Positions 23,390 through 35,459 of a DNA stretch of 64,000 nt are shown here, piece by piece; position 1 is the stretch's first letter; each line of letters begins with the position of its first letter. The notes below the pieces were generated by a model, which saw nothing but the letters and a program-made list of their open reading frames with translations, did not search any database and had not been told where the DNA came from. Source of the stretch: Paguma larvata (taxonomy: Eukaryota > Chordata > Mammalia > Carnivora > Viverridae); the NCBI GenBank assembly GCA_030068075.1, contig CM057827.1, positions 68,648,500-68,712,499 on the forward strand, written 5' to 3'. Made by a program: the position numbers and the translations under genes.

Positions 23390-23770
23390 TTTGTATCTGA
23401 CAGTTTTAATTTAGCATTATAGTGTGAGTATTTCTCCATGCCATCAAATAGTCTTTGAAAATATGATTATAAACTGCTGCAGAGTAATAAATCACAAGGA
23501 TATACCTTAATTAATTTTACCAAATGCCTATTGGTGAGCATTTATATTGTTTTCAACTCCATAACTCTTACAAAGAACACTGTAATACATATCATAATGC
23601 ATAAATCTTTGAGAAATACCTCCCAATACTTTCCCAGGACAAATGTCTACAAGTGGAACATTGCAAGACTCTAGAATGTTGTTGCCAGGTTACTCTCCAG
23701 GAAGGTACCAATTGACGTTTCTACCAGCAGTATAAGAGAGTTCCTATTGCCTGTACGTTTCCAAATGTGC
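23390..23770 (-). mobile_element. Old L1 3' fragment, antisense
   Basis: Antisense L1M; gaaatacctcccaatac, acaagtggaacattgcaa and ctaccagcagtataagagag match the familiar L1 C-terminal/3' region. Confidence 0.75.
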
Positions 23771-24875
23771 ATCTTGGATTCTTTCTCTCTCTCCCTCTTG
23801 TCTTTACCAGGTAGTTTCTTACTTGTTTTGTTACAATCACCAAACAGTCCTGCATCTTTAACCCACCAGGATTTTTTAGTAATAGAGACCGAAGCCCATT
23901 TGCTTTGCTTTGCTTTGAAGAATCTTGGAAGGTTTGTTTGCTGGTTTGTTTTTCTCTCTCTGTACTTAGGGCAGTAGACTCTACATTTCAAGCATTGTCC
24001 AAAACATTGCTTTTATTTAACTCTGTCTTAAATAAACAAATCATCTCTACTACCACACCAATCCCCAGTTTCCCAGCAACAAAAAAACCCAAACACCCCA
24101 CACTGGAGCATTTTATGATTCTCTGACATTCATCCCTCATGTCCTAACCTCAAAATACAAAAATCCATATTCATGATAAATAATAGGGTAATAATTAGGA
24201 GTATTAGAAGGGATAAATCTACTTAACCTCAAACCTGAACTTTTCCAGCTCAGTCAAGATATAGAAGTATATTTATAAAATCGCTGGTATAAATGGTCCT
24301 TATCCAGCATCAAGAGATCAGTTAAACACCAAAAATTACATAAATCCTCCTTAGCAACTGGTGTAAGAGGAGATAAAGGCAAAATTATTTTATACACTGT
24401 TTGCTAGCTAAGAAAATGCAGGATGATAGAAGGCAAATAGTTTAATAGGATTATGTCTATCTTATGGTCATTGTCTCTCCAGGGTCAGGCATATTACAAT
24501 AACTCAAAAGTAGGTTGAATGAAAGGGTGAAAGAAAAAATTATTAACCAAATTTTGACTCTAAACTACTTTCACTTAAGCAGCGAGTCTTAGAATAGCTC
24601 TCAAAATTCTGATTAAGTTTCCTCTCAACATTTAATTTGCATTTATTGGATTGACAGTAGATAAACATGGTTTTAATTTCACTATGAGCCACTGTATTCT
24701 TTTGTGAAATACAATATTATATACACTCGTATGACCTATGTTACATGTATCCTTTGGCCAGAAAGTCAGTCTGTGGCAATTAAACTTAAGGAAATGAACA
24801 TAGAATTTCAGAAATAAAAAGGGATAGAATAAATGAATGTGCTTAAAGCAAAAAGTAAAAAAAGATCCACCTGTT
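23771..24875. other. Unassigned sequence
   Basis: No gene or named repeat recognised. The part after 24640 is A-rich and may be old L1, but it cannot be assigned. Confidence 0.45.
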
Positions 24876-25195
24876 GAGACATGCCAAATTATATGCACCA
24901 GGGCACAATCACCCATAAGAAGAATATTCAGCCATTAGAATTGATGACCTAAAAGAATAAGCAAAACGAATGAACAACAAAAAAGAGAGAATACACTCCT
25001 TAAATGGAGAGAACAAAATTATAGTTGCCAGAGGGAAGGTCCGTGGGAGGATGGGAGAAATAAAGTGGATTAAGAGTACACTTAACATCATGAGCACTGT
25101 GAAATGTATAGAATAGTCGAATCACTATATCATTCATGTGAAATTAACATAACAAACTGTTAATTATAACTCAAATAATAAAAAGAGAAAAGAAT
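24876..25195 (+). mobile_element. L1 3' UTR fragment
   Basis: Sense carnivore-type L1 3' end. Diagnostic segments are atagttgccagagggaagg, aagagtacacttaacatca, gaaatgtatagaatagtcg and a tail with aataataaaaagag. Confidence 0.85.
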
Positions 25196-25239
25196 AAGCA
25201 CACAGAAGCTATAGTTTATGGATAAGTGAAAAACAGTAG

Positions 25240-25553
25240 GTCACGTGATTGTGCATGGAATGATGTTCTTTCTTCTGATTCTCATTTGACCCTGTCATCA
25301 ACCATCTCACCAAGCCTGTGAAGGCTACTAATGACCTCTGTGTCCCAAAATGCAGTACTAAGTTTGGAGTTCTGCCCTTCCTTGAGCTGTTAGCATCTTT
25401 TGACCCAAGTAATCTTCACGCTCCTCCTTAATAGTTTCTTGCCTTGCCTGTTTTCTCTCTTCATTGATGGTTTTTCCTTAGTCTTCTTGTTAGATTCACT
25501 TCATACCCCAAGTTTTAAAGTGCATTCCCAGTCCTCGGTCCTTGATCCTTTTT
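25240..25553 (+). mobile_element. L2 LINE, left half
   Basis: Sense L2 RT region. The stretch from tgacccaagtaatcttcacg through ttcccagtcctcggtccttg follows the L2 order. It is interrupted by an L1 at the duplicated sequence gtccttgatccttt and resumes at 26690. Confidence 0.7.
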
Positions 25554-25572
25554 TTAAAATAAATTATTATTA

Positions 25573-25808
25573 TTTTTTAAGTTTATTCATTATGAGGGAG
25601 ACAGAGAAAGTAAGTGGCAGAGGGGGTAGAGAGAGAGAGAGAGAGAGAGAGGGAGAAAGGGAGGGAGAGAGGGAGAGAGAATACCAAGTGGGTTCTGCAT
25701 TGTCAGCACAGAACCCGATGCGGGGCTTGAACCCATAAAATGCAAGACAATGACCTGAGCAGAAACCAAGAGTTGGACACTTAACCGACTGAGCCACCCA
25801 ACACCCCT
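25573..25808 (-). mobile_element. Feline SINE with expanded GA tract
   Basis: Antisense copy inside the T-rich tail of the flanking L1. The usual GA stretch has grown into an imperfect (GA)n of about 55 bp at 25626-25680. The head end gactgagccacccaacacccc is intact. Confidence 0.93.
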
Positions 25809-26688
25809 AATTTATTTATTTAAATTCAAGTTTGTTAACATACAGTGTAGTATTGGTTTCAGGAGTAAAACACAGTGATTCATTACTTCCATATAACATC
25901 CAGGGCTCATCCCAACACGTGCCCTCTTTAATACCCATCACCCATCTAGCCCATCCGTCCACCCACCTTCTATCCAGCAACCTTCTGTTTATTTTCTATA
26001 TTTAAGAGTCTTTTATGGTTTGCTCCCTCTCATTTTTCTCATTTTTTCCTTCCCTTTCCCTACGTTAATCTATTTGGTTTCTTAAATTCCACATATGAGT
26101 GAAATCATATGGTTGTCTTTCTCTGACTGACTTATTTTTCTTAGCCTAATACATGCTAGTTCCATCAACAGTGTTTCAAATGACAAGATTTCATTATTTT
26201 TGATCGCTGAGTAATAATCCATTGTGTGTATGTGTATATGTGTGTGAAAGCATATATATGTGTGTGTATGTATATATATACATAGATATAATTACATCAT
26301 CTGTATCCATTCATCAGTCGATAGATACCAGGGCTATTGTTGGTAATGCAGCTATAAACATTGGGGTACATGTGCCCTTTTGAATCAGCAATTTTGTGTC
26401 CTTTGGATAAGTACTTAGCAGTGCAATTGTTGGGTCATAGGGAAGATCGATTTTTAATTTTTTGAGGAAATTCCATACTGTTTACCAGAGTGGCTGCATC
26501 AGTCTGTATTCCCACCAACATTGCAAAAATGTTCCTCTTTCTGGAATTAAAGACCTAAAAGTGAGACAGGAAATCATCAAAATCCTAGAGAAGAAAACAA
26601 GCAGCAACCGCTTTGACCTTGGCCTCAGCACCTTCTTACTGAACATGTCTCTGGCCAAGGGAAATAAAAACAAAAATGAACTGTTGAG
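25809..26688 (-). mobile_element. 5'-inverted (twin-primed) carnivore L1
   Basis: From 25809 to about 26528 this is an antisense carnivore L1 3' end; segments include cccatcacccatctagccca, ccacatatgagtgaaatcat and gtgcaattgttgggtcat. From about 26535 to 26685 the sequence switches to sense ORF2 C-terminus, translating as [12 protein letters not shown] and [12 protein letters not shown]. The whole insertion, with its T tail and SINE, lies between copies of gtccttgatccttt (about 25540 and 26687). This is the signature of twin priming. A TG/TA simple repeat sits at 26223-26282. Confidence 0.88.
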
Positions 26689-26689
26689 T

Positions 26690-27010
26690 CCTTGATCCTT
26701 TCAACTCTATTTTCACTCAGGTGATGGCATGCAGTCTTGTGACACTATCTGCTATCTTTTCATACTAATGTCTTCCAGATTTCTGTCACTAGGCTGGGCC
26801 TCTACTCAGCTCCAGGCTCCATAGTTGGCTGCCTATTAGATATTACCAGATGGATACTTAATAAATGGTTTTGCTTAAACATAAAAAAATGTACTCCTAA
26901 TGTTTTACCCTCAAATCTGCTATGTGTTGCTCCCCTAATCTTCAGCATATCAAACAATTCAAGCAATGGCAACTTCTTTCTTCAGGTTGAGTAACAATAA
27001 TGGAGTAAGA
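26690..27010 (+). mobile_element. L2 LINE, right half
   Basis: Continuation of the L2 after the L1 insertion: ctggcagtct-type text (gatggcatgcagtcttg), then cagctccaggctccatag and attagatattaccagatgga, in L2 order. Confidence 0.6.
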
Positions 27011-27459
27011 TGGGTTAGGACCTTGGGAGATAAAATTCATGAAGTGGGGGAGAGTTGAAGAGAGAAGAGAAAGGACTTAAATATTCTGTTTTTCCAGTTT
27101 TCTTTTAAATCTGTTTGAATATTAGACCTTCATAAGCTTAATTTTAGGCCTCTGTAGTATCAATTTCTGCAATGTTAATAGTTAAGTATTTTTCTACAGA
27201 ACAGATTCCTGAATTGACAAAAATAATCTAGAGAAGTTACAGAATTAAAGTTCCAAAATATTGACAATACACATTCTTTCCAATGGTGAAGTGTTAGAAG
27301 CATTCCCTTTCTCTTCAGAAATAAGATAAATGTGTCCATAATTGCCTCATCTGTCCAATACCAAAGCTCCTAACAGCATCACCAGACAAGAAAAAGCAAA
27401 GATATAAAGATTGAAATGCAGTTAACAAAACTATTATTCATAGATGTTTTGTCTACATT
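27011..27459. other. Unassigned sequence
   Basis: AT-rich with no recognised feature. Confidence 0.5.
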
Positions 27460-28660
27460 CAAAACTCCAAATACTTTATAAATTATTAAATAATTTTGCT
27501 TAATGAAAGATCAATAAGTTAAACATTGCATTTCTATTCACCAGGATAAATGGCTTAAAAATGCAAATTAAAAAAATCACAGAACAGCAGAACTATGTAG
27601 AAAAAAGCTAGAAATTAATCTAACAGAATTTAAGACCTTTAATGGATAAAAGTATATTGTTTTGTTGAGAGATAGAAAAGAAGCAATGGAGAAGGATCCA
27701 ATGTTAATGAATAAGCAGACTAAATATCCTACAGGTATCAGTTCTCACACCCACTGGACTCACAAAATTAAAACAACAACTTAGCTGAGAGTTGGTGAGG
27801 GGGGCACATGGGTGGCTCTGTTAAGTGTCTGACTCTTGATTTTGGCTCCAGTCATGATCTCCCAGTTCATGAGTCAAGACCCACACCAGTCTCCGTGCTA
27901 CAGCGCAGAGTCTGCTTGAAATTGTCTCCCTTTCTCTCTGCCCCTTGCCTGCTTGCTCTCTATCCCTGTCTCAAAATAAATTAAAAAAAAAAAAAGAAAG
28001 AGTTGGTGAGAATGAGAAGCAATAGAAACTCTTAAACACTGCTCTTGGGAGAGTAAACAAAATTATGGAATTTTCTATTAGAGCTGAAAATCTACATACC
28101 CTCTAAACTAGTCCTAGATAATAGATCTTAGCAAGATTCTTGCACATGTGTACCTGGAGACAGGAATGAGAATAGTCATGAGATTATTTTCAATACCAAC
28201 AAATTATAAAGAACCCAGGTGTCCATTAAAGGATGTACATCTAATCATGAGATTCATAAAATAAAATACTCTGATTATGAAAGTAAATGAACAACAGCTC
28301 TGTCCTGTAATGTGAATGAATCTCAGAAATACAATGTTGAATGATTTTTTTTTAAAGCAAGTCATTTAAGGGCATATACAGTATGATCCCACTTATAAAA
28401 GTTTAAAAACTGTCCATTTCAAAATGTTATTTAGGGTTTAAACGAGTCTATAGTAAAAAGCAAACGAATGATAAACATAAAACATAAGCAGTAATGTTTT
28501 CTCTAGAGGACATCGTTAGGGACAGTGCATGGGGCAGCTTCACTGTAAGGATAATGGTCTATTTAAGATGTGTTATGTATTCCTGGGTGTTCATTTGTAA
28601 TCATTGTTTATAACATAAAGATGGTATATATTCTCTCGTATATACTATATTTCATATAGA
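27460..28660 (+). mobile_element. Old L1 3' end, split by a SINE
   Basis: Sense L1M 3' region. Diagnostic segments are ttctcacacccactggac before the SINE, and after it gagaatgagaagcaatag, aacccaggtgtccattaaag and acagtatgatcccacttata. It ends near attctctcgtatatac. Confidence 0.78.
27800..27998 (+). mobile_element. Feline SINE
   Basis: Sense copy flanked by a perfect duplication, agagttggtgag, at 27788-27799 and 27999-28010. A pure A tract of about 13 bp ends it. Confidence 0.95.
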
Positions 28661-29759
28661 TAATAAAACTTTTGGTCTCGTATTGTTAAAACATACTAAG
28701 CTTAAGTTAATTGATTACTATTTTTTTGTTCTATGGACTTGACCCTTGGGCAGTAGGAGACTAGAATAAGGTTAAGGTGGCGCACTTACCGGCAGCCTCA
28801 TTCCAAACCTTTTATCTTCTCAAAGTGCTAAGTGAGCATGCTATGCCTTGTATTGTCCACTTGCCCCTACACATACATCCTCCTACCCTTCTCCCCTTCT
28901 CTACTCTTCTTCCTGCCGTGGGAAGGTGACCGATGTGGGCCGCATGAATCTCTGCTGCTCCCAGCCAAGGGTGAGCCCCAAAAGATAATTGGATGGAAGG
29001 AAGGCTGTAAGATCAGGGTATCCATCCCTTTCATTGGCCCCTGGCTGTGTGCCCCTGAATCAAATGTCCCTGCTTCTCTCAAGGCTGTCAACCTTACATG
29101 ACTGCCGATAGGCTTCTTATCCTTTCAGAATTATAGGGCCTAACAGTTAAACTTGGTAACTGCAACGAATATGTGATTCCCTGAAACCACTACCTCTTTG
29201 AGTAATCTCTTCCTAAATAAATCCTTTTTGAAGTATTCTATTCTGAGTGTGCCATCTACTTACTGGGGCATTGCTTGATACAAATGGAAAGGGATGGGAA
29301 GACAATTAGGCGGATGACCTAAGAAAGAGTTTAAAAAAGTACTTGGAGGAACAAAGAATAGGTACTTGTTTAGAACCTGATGACTATCTTAAAATGAAAA
29401 ATTAGTAACCAAAATAAGGGTCTTAATCAGGGATATAGTTAAAGTCCTTACATGTTGCCTCATAAGACAGAGAAATGGAAGATTGACCAATGTCAGAGGA
29501 AGAGGACTCTGGTAGCTTCTTGTAGGATAAACTGGGGCAGGATCTTGAAAACAAGGGGCCCACGACCTAGCAAGCCAGTGGGAACTGGGCTGATGGCGGC
29601 TGTCTTGGTGTGTATATTTGAAGGGACATCCACATGTTGTCCCTAAATTTTCCCAGTCCCTCATCACCACGTGCAAGTCCCCATTGTGTCTGGTATGCCT
29701 CGTCTATGAAGTTTGTCTGGATGTCAGGCAAAGGGATGATGTAACAAAACAGGAATTGA
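28661..29759. other. Unassigned sequence
   Basis: No gene or repeat recognised. Open frames of up to 95 residues have no recognisable domain. It lies at the start of a 12-kb SINE-free stretch. Confidence 0.5.
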
Positions 29760-30215
29760 GTTAAATAGCTCTTTTTCTGCTGCCAATAATATTTTAATTT
29801 GTATCCATAATATTGCTAATTATTTTCTATAGCCTTATTCAGGGCCTTTAGCAGCAATTCATATTCCACTCTAGGTGTCTTTTTGAGCCTTTATGGCACC
29901 AAAACAAATACTCATTAGTGTTTTGTTCTGCCTTCTTTTAAACCTAGTCTTTTTATATTGTTACTCTGCCCACAATGAACTCTGAAATGTCTGTTTAGCA
30001 CCGTCTGCAGATTTAATTAATGTGCCATTTTGCTCATCTTCTAGATGATTAATAAAGGTGTTGAATAAAATCAAGCTTAATGCTGTAACGTGTGGCACCT
30101 TGTATCCACCTCCCTTAAGTGCATTCAAATGTAGTTTGCTTTTGTATCTGTTCTTGGCCTTTTTTGATATTCTCAATCCATGTGAAAAGTGTTTTTCCTG
30201 AACCATATTTGGTTT
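29760..30215 (-). mobile_element. CR1/L3-like reverse-transcriptase relic
   Basis: The minus strand has an 81-residue frame (29961-30206) that reads like the core of a CR1-clade reverse transcriptase. ILFNTFINHLED is followed by GTLIKSADGAKQ, where the normal catalytic ADD has become ADG. The preceding residues (VPHVTALSL) sit where the family has its conserved glycine-proline-rich turn. Such LINEs died out in mammals long ago, so an uninterrupted frame of this length is unusual. The left flank to 29760 may belong to the same element. No activity is expected. Confidence 0.65.
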
Positions 30216-31329
30216 TCAAACCCGAATTGGAAGTCTCCCTGGGAAGAAGAACTCGTCCATGGATTGTAGTACCTGCACCATTACAGACATGATTCAGTGT
30301 TGTGTGAAAGTTGGGGTGATCTGGATTTCTGAAACGATCTAACCTACCTTCTTCTAGTACTTGATACTCTCAATGTTCTCATAGTCACTATAGAATTTGC
30401 TCTTTTTAACAACCAGGAACATTAGTAAGCTGGTTCTACCCATCTCACGAGGAATGGGAGACTCGAATTACTTTATAGAAAGCTAATGAGTTTCAGCTCT
30501 AGGATTCTGGAATTCATACTTGCCAATGGTTAGTTTGGTGTTCTAACTAATTGAGGTGTACTGCTTTGAGTTGAAATATCAGTTTTGGGGAAGACTCTTC
30601 TTACTCTGTGTTTGGAAGCAAAAGTTAAAAAGATTTTACAAGTTCCCAGCAACGTGAATTTTAATATTTCCTAACACTTGTGTTTGTGGTAGTTCTTACT
30701 GATATTAAGCCAGTTATTAAAGGTGAACAAATGAGAAAATGAGAGGTGGTCTTATAAATACTCCCCTGTTGGCAGTATGTACTTGTAGGTATGCCCCTAG
30801 ATAAGCTCATCTTTCTGTTTAACAGAAAATGCACACAGTAACTCAAAGTCAGCTAAGCTGTTGTTAATGCCAGATTATCTTATGAGTGGGTTGTTCTAGC
30901 TGATTTTCTGCTTCATAAGAGAAGTTTTACTACCATCCCTGAGGCTAGGTCCTCCTCCTTCTGCTCAATCACTGAACCCCTGCATTCATCCCAAGGCCAC
31001 AGAGACCTCTGGCCTCCATTAACCAGCATTCAGTTTCCTCTCTAGGGAGAAAGGCCAGAAGCTGACAGCACATTCTCCACTTGCTCTTGCCTCTGGTATG
31101 ATTGGCAGTGGAGGGCTTCTCAGCCAAGCTGTACTGCTGATTTCCAGCTCACCGCAGGGCCCCTCCATGCATAAGGCCTGTCAGGAGCTCCTAGGCATAT
31201 GTGTGTGAGGGACCTCCCTGTGCCCAGGCCGAAACTGATGATAAAGAGGATGAAGGAGGAGAATCACAGACAGCAAAGTTAAGTATTTCTTCATTAAGTT
31301 TCTGCCTCTGGCTAGTTCTTAAGACACTG
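30216..31329. other. Unassigned sequence
   Basis: No gene or named repeat. The first 250 bp may still be part of the CR1-like element but cannot be confirmed. Confidence 0.45.
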
Positions 31330-31420
31330 TTAAAATCTGTTGTGTGATCCTTAGTCAAGTTACATAACTTTGGTTTTTCTCATTAATAAGGGTAATAATA
31401 AAAGCAGAAACTTCAATGGA
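31330..31420 (-). mobile_element. MIR fragment
   Basis: Antisense MIR core: tgtgatccttagtcaagtta and ttctcattaataagggtaat. Confidence 0.65.
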
Positions 31421-32379
31421 CACAAAATATGCAACATGCCCAAAACGTAAAATGCATAAATGCATAGTTTGCATGCTAGATCTCCTTTCCTCTGTCTCCT
31501 AAGTCTGTATAATTTTCTACTAACACTTACCACGTTAAAGGCACTCACCTTCTTAAAGAAATTAGTGTAGCACAACATATAAGGAAACAATTATTTTAGG
31601 TGAAGTTTTTATATATCTTTGAATAATAAGTAGAAAGTAAAGCATATTTTTTAGGTTTATGTTAATAAACTTTTAAATGAAAGTCATTATTAACCGAAGA
31701 TAAAAATAGAAAGAACATGTCTCAAGCCAATTCTTCAGGGTACAAAGCAGGATTTGGTGCATAAATCCTAACACCGATCTCTTCCCCATACTCCAAGCTG
31801 TGACCTCAGGATATGAACAAGAGAACTAAATCAAACAGGAATCAGACTTCTGCTCTATCATAAAGCTTGATTGGAGAGTGTGTCAGGGACTTGAAGCCAG
31901 AATGAGATTGCCTTCTCTTTCAAGGATGGTCAGGTACATAGCATTAGCCACCCTGACCTGCTTCTTCAGTTGTATTTATCACCTGGGTATCAGAAGAGAT
32001 TAACAAGCCATTGTATCTGAGGAGAGAGAGGTAGTCTCCTCCGTGGGGTGCATTGAAAAAGAGCTCTCAAGGGTAGGGGAGTCCTTGAAGGAAAGAGAAA
32101 GGAGAAGGTAGAAGCTTCTTTGACCACAACTTCTGAGAGCATCTGTTGGTGGTCATTCCCTTTTCACAGTCAGAGGTACAAAGGTAGGCAGAAAATGGTG
32201 CGCCTTACAGTGACATCTGCCACAGTCATAAATCTGGTAGCTTTACTTCATAAAGTTGGTGTCAGAGTTGTTCTTGGACAAATTGGGGGGCATTTTCCCC
32301 AGTAAGAGCGCTTAATGGATGAACCATCTTTCATTTAAAATTCTTTAAGCAACTCAGTCTCGGGAGCAAATAATAAAGG
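31421..32379. other. Unassigned sequence
   Basis: No recognised gene or repeat. Confidence 0.5.
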
Positions 32380-32600
32380 GGAGATAATAATAGTTACTTC
32401 TTAAGCATCAACTTTACACCAGGCCCTTCTTATCTTGCATTTCATTTTCTTCCCGTTTAAATCACGTGATAAGTACTATCACAAATATCTTACTGATGAG
32501 CAACCTGATGCTAAGGCATAGATCAAGGAAATTTAGGTGGAAAGAAGTTGAAGCAGAATTGAGATCCATCTCCAACTGATCTCAAAGCTGTCATAGCAAG
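32380..32600 (+). mobile_element. MIR
   Basis: Diverged sense MIR: ttaagcatcaactttacacc, then atcacgtgataagtactatc and the degraded core gatgctaaggcatagatcaa. Confidence 0.65.
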
Positions 32601-33178
32601 CTGCATTATGTCCAGCTGGTGCAAACAAAAACCAGACAAACAAAAACAGACACATTCCACATGCTTATTAACAATCAGCCAAACTGTGGAACTGGGAAAT
32701 CACTCTGGCAGAAAGACGACCATTCACTTTCCAACAAATATGTCTCTGGTGTATCTGCTATTTCATGGCATTTCTCCACATTCATTTTAAATTATTTTTT
32801 TTAAACCAGATTTACCATCTTCACCAGTATCATCTGATGAAATTGAATACAACCCATAGTCTTCTAATCTCTCCTGAAAAAGCTAAAACCCAGGAAATTA
32901 CATTCCCCAGACCCCATATCAACTTAGAGCAGATATATGATAAAGACAGGGCTTCTAAGACTTCCTGGCTTCCTCCTAAAAATTACCCAGACTAGAGCTT
33001 TAGACTGCCAGGATCAGCTGCTTCCTTGGAGCTTCCCCTCATCTGGATCTCCTTAAAGCCTGCAGAGCCCTCTTCTCTTCATCCCTTTTAGCTCTTCTAA
33101 TGTATGTGCAAATCTCGTATTCTCTGTATTAAATTTGTTCCTGCTTGAAATATCTAGTATGAGAGCTTTAAAAAAAAT
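32601..33178. other. Unassigned, possible LTR end
   Basis: The stretch at 33100-33165 (tctgtattaaatttgttcct, gcttgaaatatctagtatg) resembles the 3' end of an old LTR. Otherwise nothing is recognised. Confidence 0.35.
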
Positions 33179-33812
33179 CCAGGGATTGGCAAACTATAGT
33201 CCATGGGACAGTTCTGGCTCAAGGTTTGGTTTTATAAATGCAGATTTATTAGAATCACAGACACTCCCATTGATTTATGTATTGTCTATGGTCATTCTTT
33301 ATCTACGATGTCAGAGTTGAGTAAATGCAGCAAGAGACTAGAGAACCATGTGGTCAACAGAACAATGGCCTCCAAAGATGTCCTTGTCTTAATTCTAGGA
33401 ACTTTTAAATATGTTAATTTCTGTGCTGGCAAAAGGGACTTTCCAGATGTGGTTAAGGATTTGAGATGGGAAGATTATTCCAAGTGAGTTGGGTGGGCCC
33501 AATGTCAAGGTCAGGAAAGAGATTCAGAGATGTTCTGCTACTGACTATGAAGATGAAGGAAGAGGCCACAATCCAAGGAATAGAAGCGGTCTTGGAGCTG
33601 GGGGATGCAAGGAGACAGTCTCTCCACTACAGTTTCCAGAAGGAATACGACCTTGCCAACTGTATTCTTGATTCTAAAACTATAATATATTTGTGTTTTA
33701 AACCACTGGGTTTGTAGTAATTTATTAAAGAAGCAAGAGGAAACAATATAACTATAAAGCCTAAAACGAATTTACTATCTGGTAAGTCTTCTACCTTCTG
33801 CCTTGCCAAACA
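33179..33812 (+). mobile_element. hAT-Charlie DNA transposon, split by an LTR
   Basis: The left half (33179-33348) starts ccagggattggcaaactata and contains gtctatggtcattctttatc and gtcagagttgagtaaatgc. The right half (33750-33812) resumes with ataaagcctaaaacgaattt and tactatctgg and ends in a degraded inverted terminal repeat. Together they form a non-autonomous hAT-Charlie element, family name not asserted. The MaLR LTR lies exactly between the halves. Confidence 0.75.
33349..33749 (+). mobile_element. MaLR (MLT1-type) solo LTR
   Basis: The LTR begins TGTGGTCAAC. It contains tggcctccaaagatgtcctt, ttgggtgggcccaatgtcaa and the end segment accactgggtttgtagtaat. It is flanked by aacca (33344-33348) and aacta (33750-33754), consistent with the 5-bp duplication of this group. 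Same family group as 7871-8339. Confidence 0.82.
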
Positions 33813-33989
33813 TATCCTCTTAGGGATGGTTCTGATGAATATTGCCATCAGTAATAATTCACTTCTCACGGGGAAAGCATTTTGGAAAAAGAAAAATGTT
33901 TCTCCCATCGTCCGATTAACATACATATTCCTTATTTCTCACATCTCTGAAGGTTGCCGTGTGTTCATCATAGGCCTTCTCTACCTCTC

Positions 33990-34320
33990 CATTTTCCTTC
34001 TATCCTAATGAGTTCAGATCGTCTTTCTGGTTCATGATTTTGGTCATGCTCCCCCTACCATTTGTTGCCTTTTTCTCTTTGCATAAAATTCAGGCACTGT
34101 ATTGACCACACAGTATAACTTTATAACTATTTATAATATTTGCCTCTCCTTGGTCTCTTGTACCTTTTGTTATTCATCATGTCACTTCCTCTTTAACTTT
34201 TCCACTCACTCTTGTTCATTCTTCCAAATGCTTCATAACTCCTAGAAACCCTGTAGTACGCTCTTCTACACTTGCCCCCTCTCTGATCATTTCTTCCCTG
34301 ATAACACTCACTATTGGCTA
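33990..34320 (+). mobile_element. Possible L2 fragment
   Basis: Pyrimidine-rich text with cataaaattcaggcactg and cactcactcttgttcattc follows L2 order weakly. Low identity leaves this tentative. Confidence 0.4.
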
Positions 34321-34719
34321 CAGAAATGGAAGTGCTTGGGTGACATATCTTTGAATTATACAAGACAGCTTGGCAGGTACCAAAAATTTTCTACTCGCAG
34401 ATTGATTGTCTCAGACAAATCTAAAAACACATCTGTCCCTAGTGATTTAATTTACTTGATAGTAAATCCATTGTAATCTACTCAGATAACAACTTGCTAT
34501 TTATATCAAACTAGTATCCAATTCTGAGATGTTAAATATAGGATTCTCCACATTTCCTGACACTCATTTCTAATAAACCATGGCATACGTGAGAATGAAC
34601 ATTTAACTTTATAGAGGATCAGCTGCAAGGCAAAAAGGTTTAAAGCACCAGGTCAGACATAAGCCACAAGAAAGTCCTCTATTTCTAAACTAAATAGAGC
34701 ATTGAAAAAAATTAGAGCT

Positions 34720-34888
34720 AGAAAAGGCTTTGCAGATCATCCTTTTATAGAAGTGAGGGAACTAACACAATTGGAGAACTCAGAGGGCTGACTCAAGGTC
34801 ATACAGCTAGTCAGGGAGAGAATTGGTCTTGAACCTATGGCTTCTGACTTCAGCCCACAGATGTGTGCTCTTTCTGCTGGTGTCCTGA
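34720..34888 (+). mobile_element. MIR
   Basis: The sense MIR core is clear: gactcaaggtcatacagcta, gtcagggagagaattggt, cttgaacctatggcttctg. Confidence 0.88.
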
Positions 34889-35459
34889 AGCAACCCCAGA
34901 AAGTCTATTCTGGACACCAACAGTTCCACCCATTTTTCTCAAAACAGACTTATTACATCTGGAAGCTCAGAAAAACACTTGATAGAGTTGTACTATAGCA
35001 ACTAAATGGACAGCCCTAGGTGCTGATGAGTAGTTTTGAGAATGAAAGCATGTTTGTGGGAGGAGGGTGCAGAGTGGTTGCTGCCCCTAACCTGATAACT
35101 GGACTTTCAAATATTCTGAGCAAAGTCATCCCAGAAAAAGGTTTACATTCAATGCTGTAGATAATCACCTCAAGTTGAAGATGTCACAAAGAAGGACGCA
35201 CTGACCCAGAGTTGTTGTGTTATTGTTGTTTTTCTACTTCTCCCAAGAGTCTTTGCTGTTCTGTCCTAAACAAGTGCCAGCAAGATTAATTAAGAAAAAC
35301 TAGTGTAGGAGAAAAAACTACAATGGTGTGTTTAAGTTGCAAGTGATTCTGTAATACTCTAAGTACTTTGTTAGAAGGAAAGAGGGCTTCTCAGACACAC
35401 TTGGAAGAAAGCTTACAGTCTAAGAACAGATGGGGAATGCCAATGTAAGAAAATACAAT
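34889..35459. other. Unassigned sequence
   Basis: No recognised gene or repeat. Confidence 0.5.
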
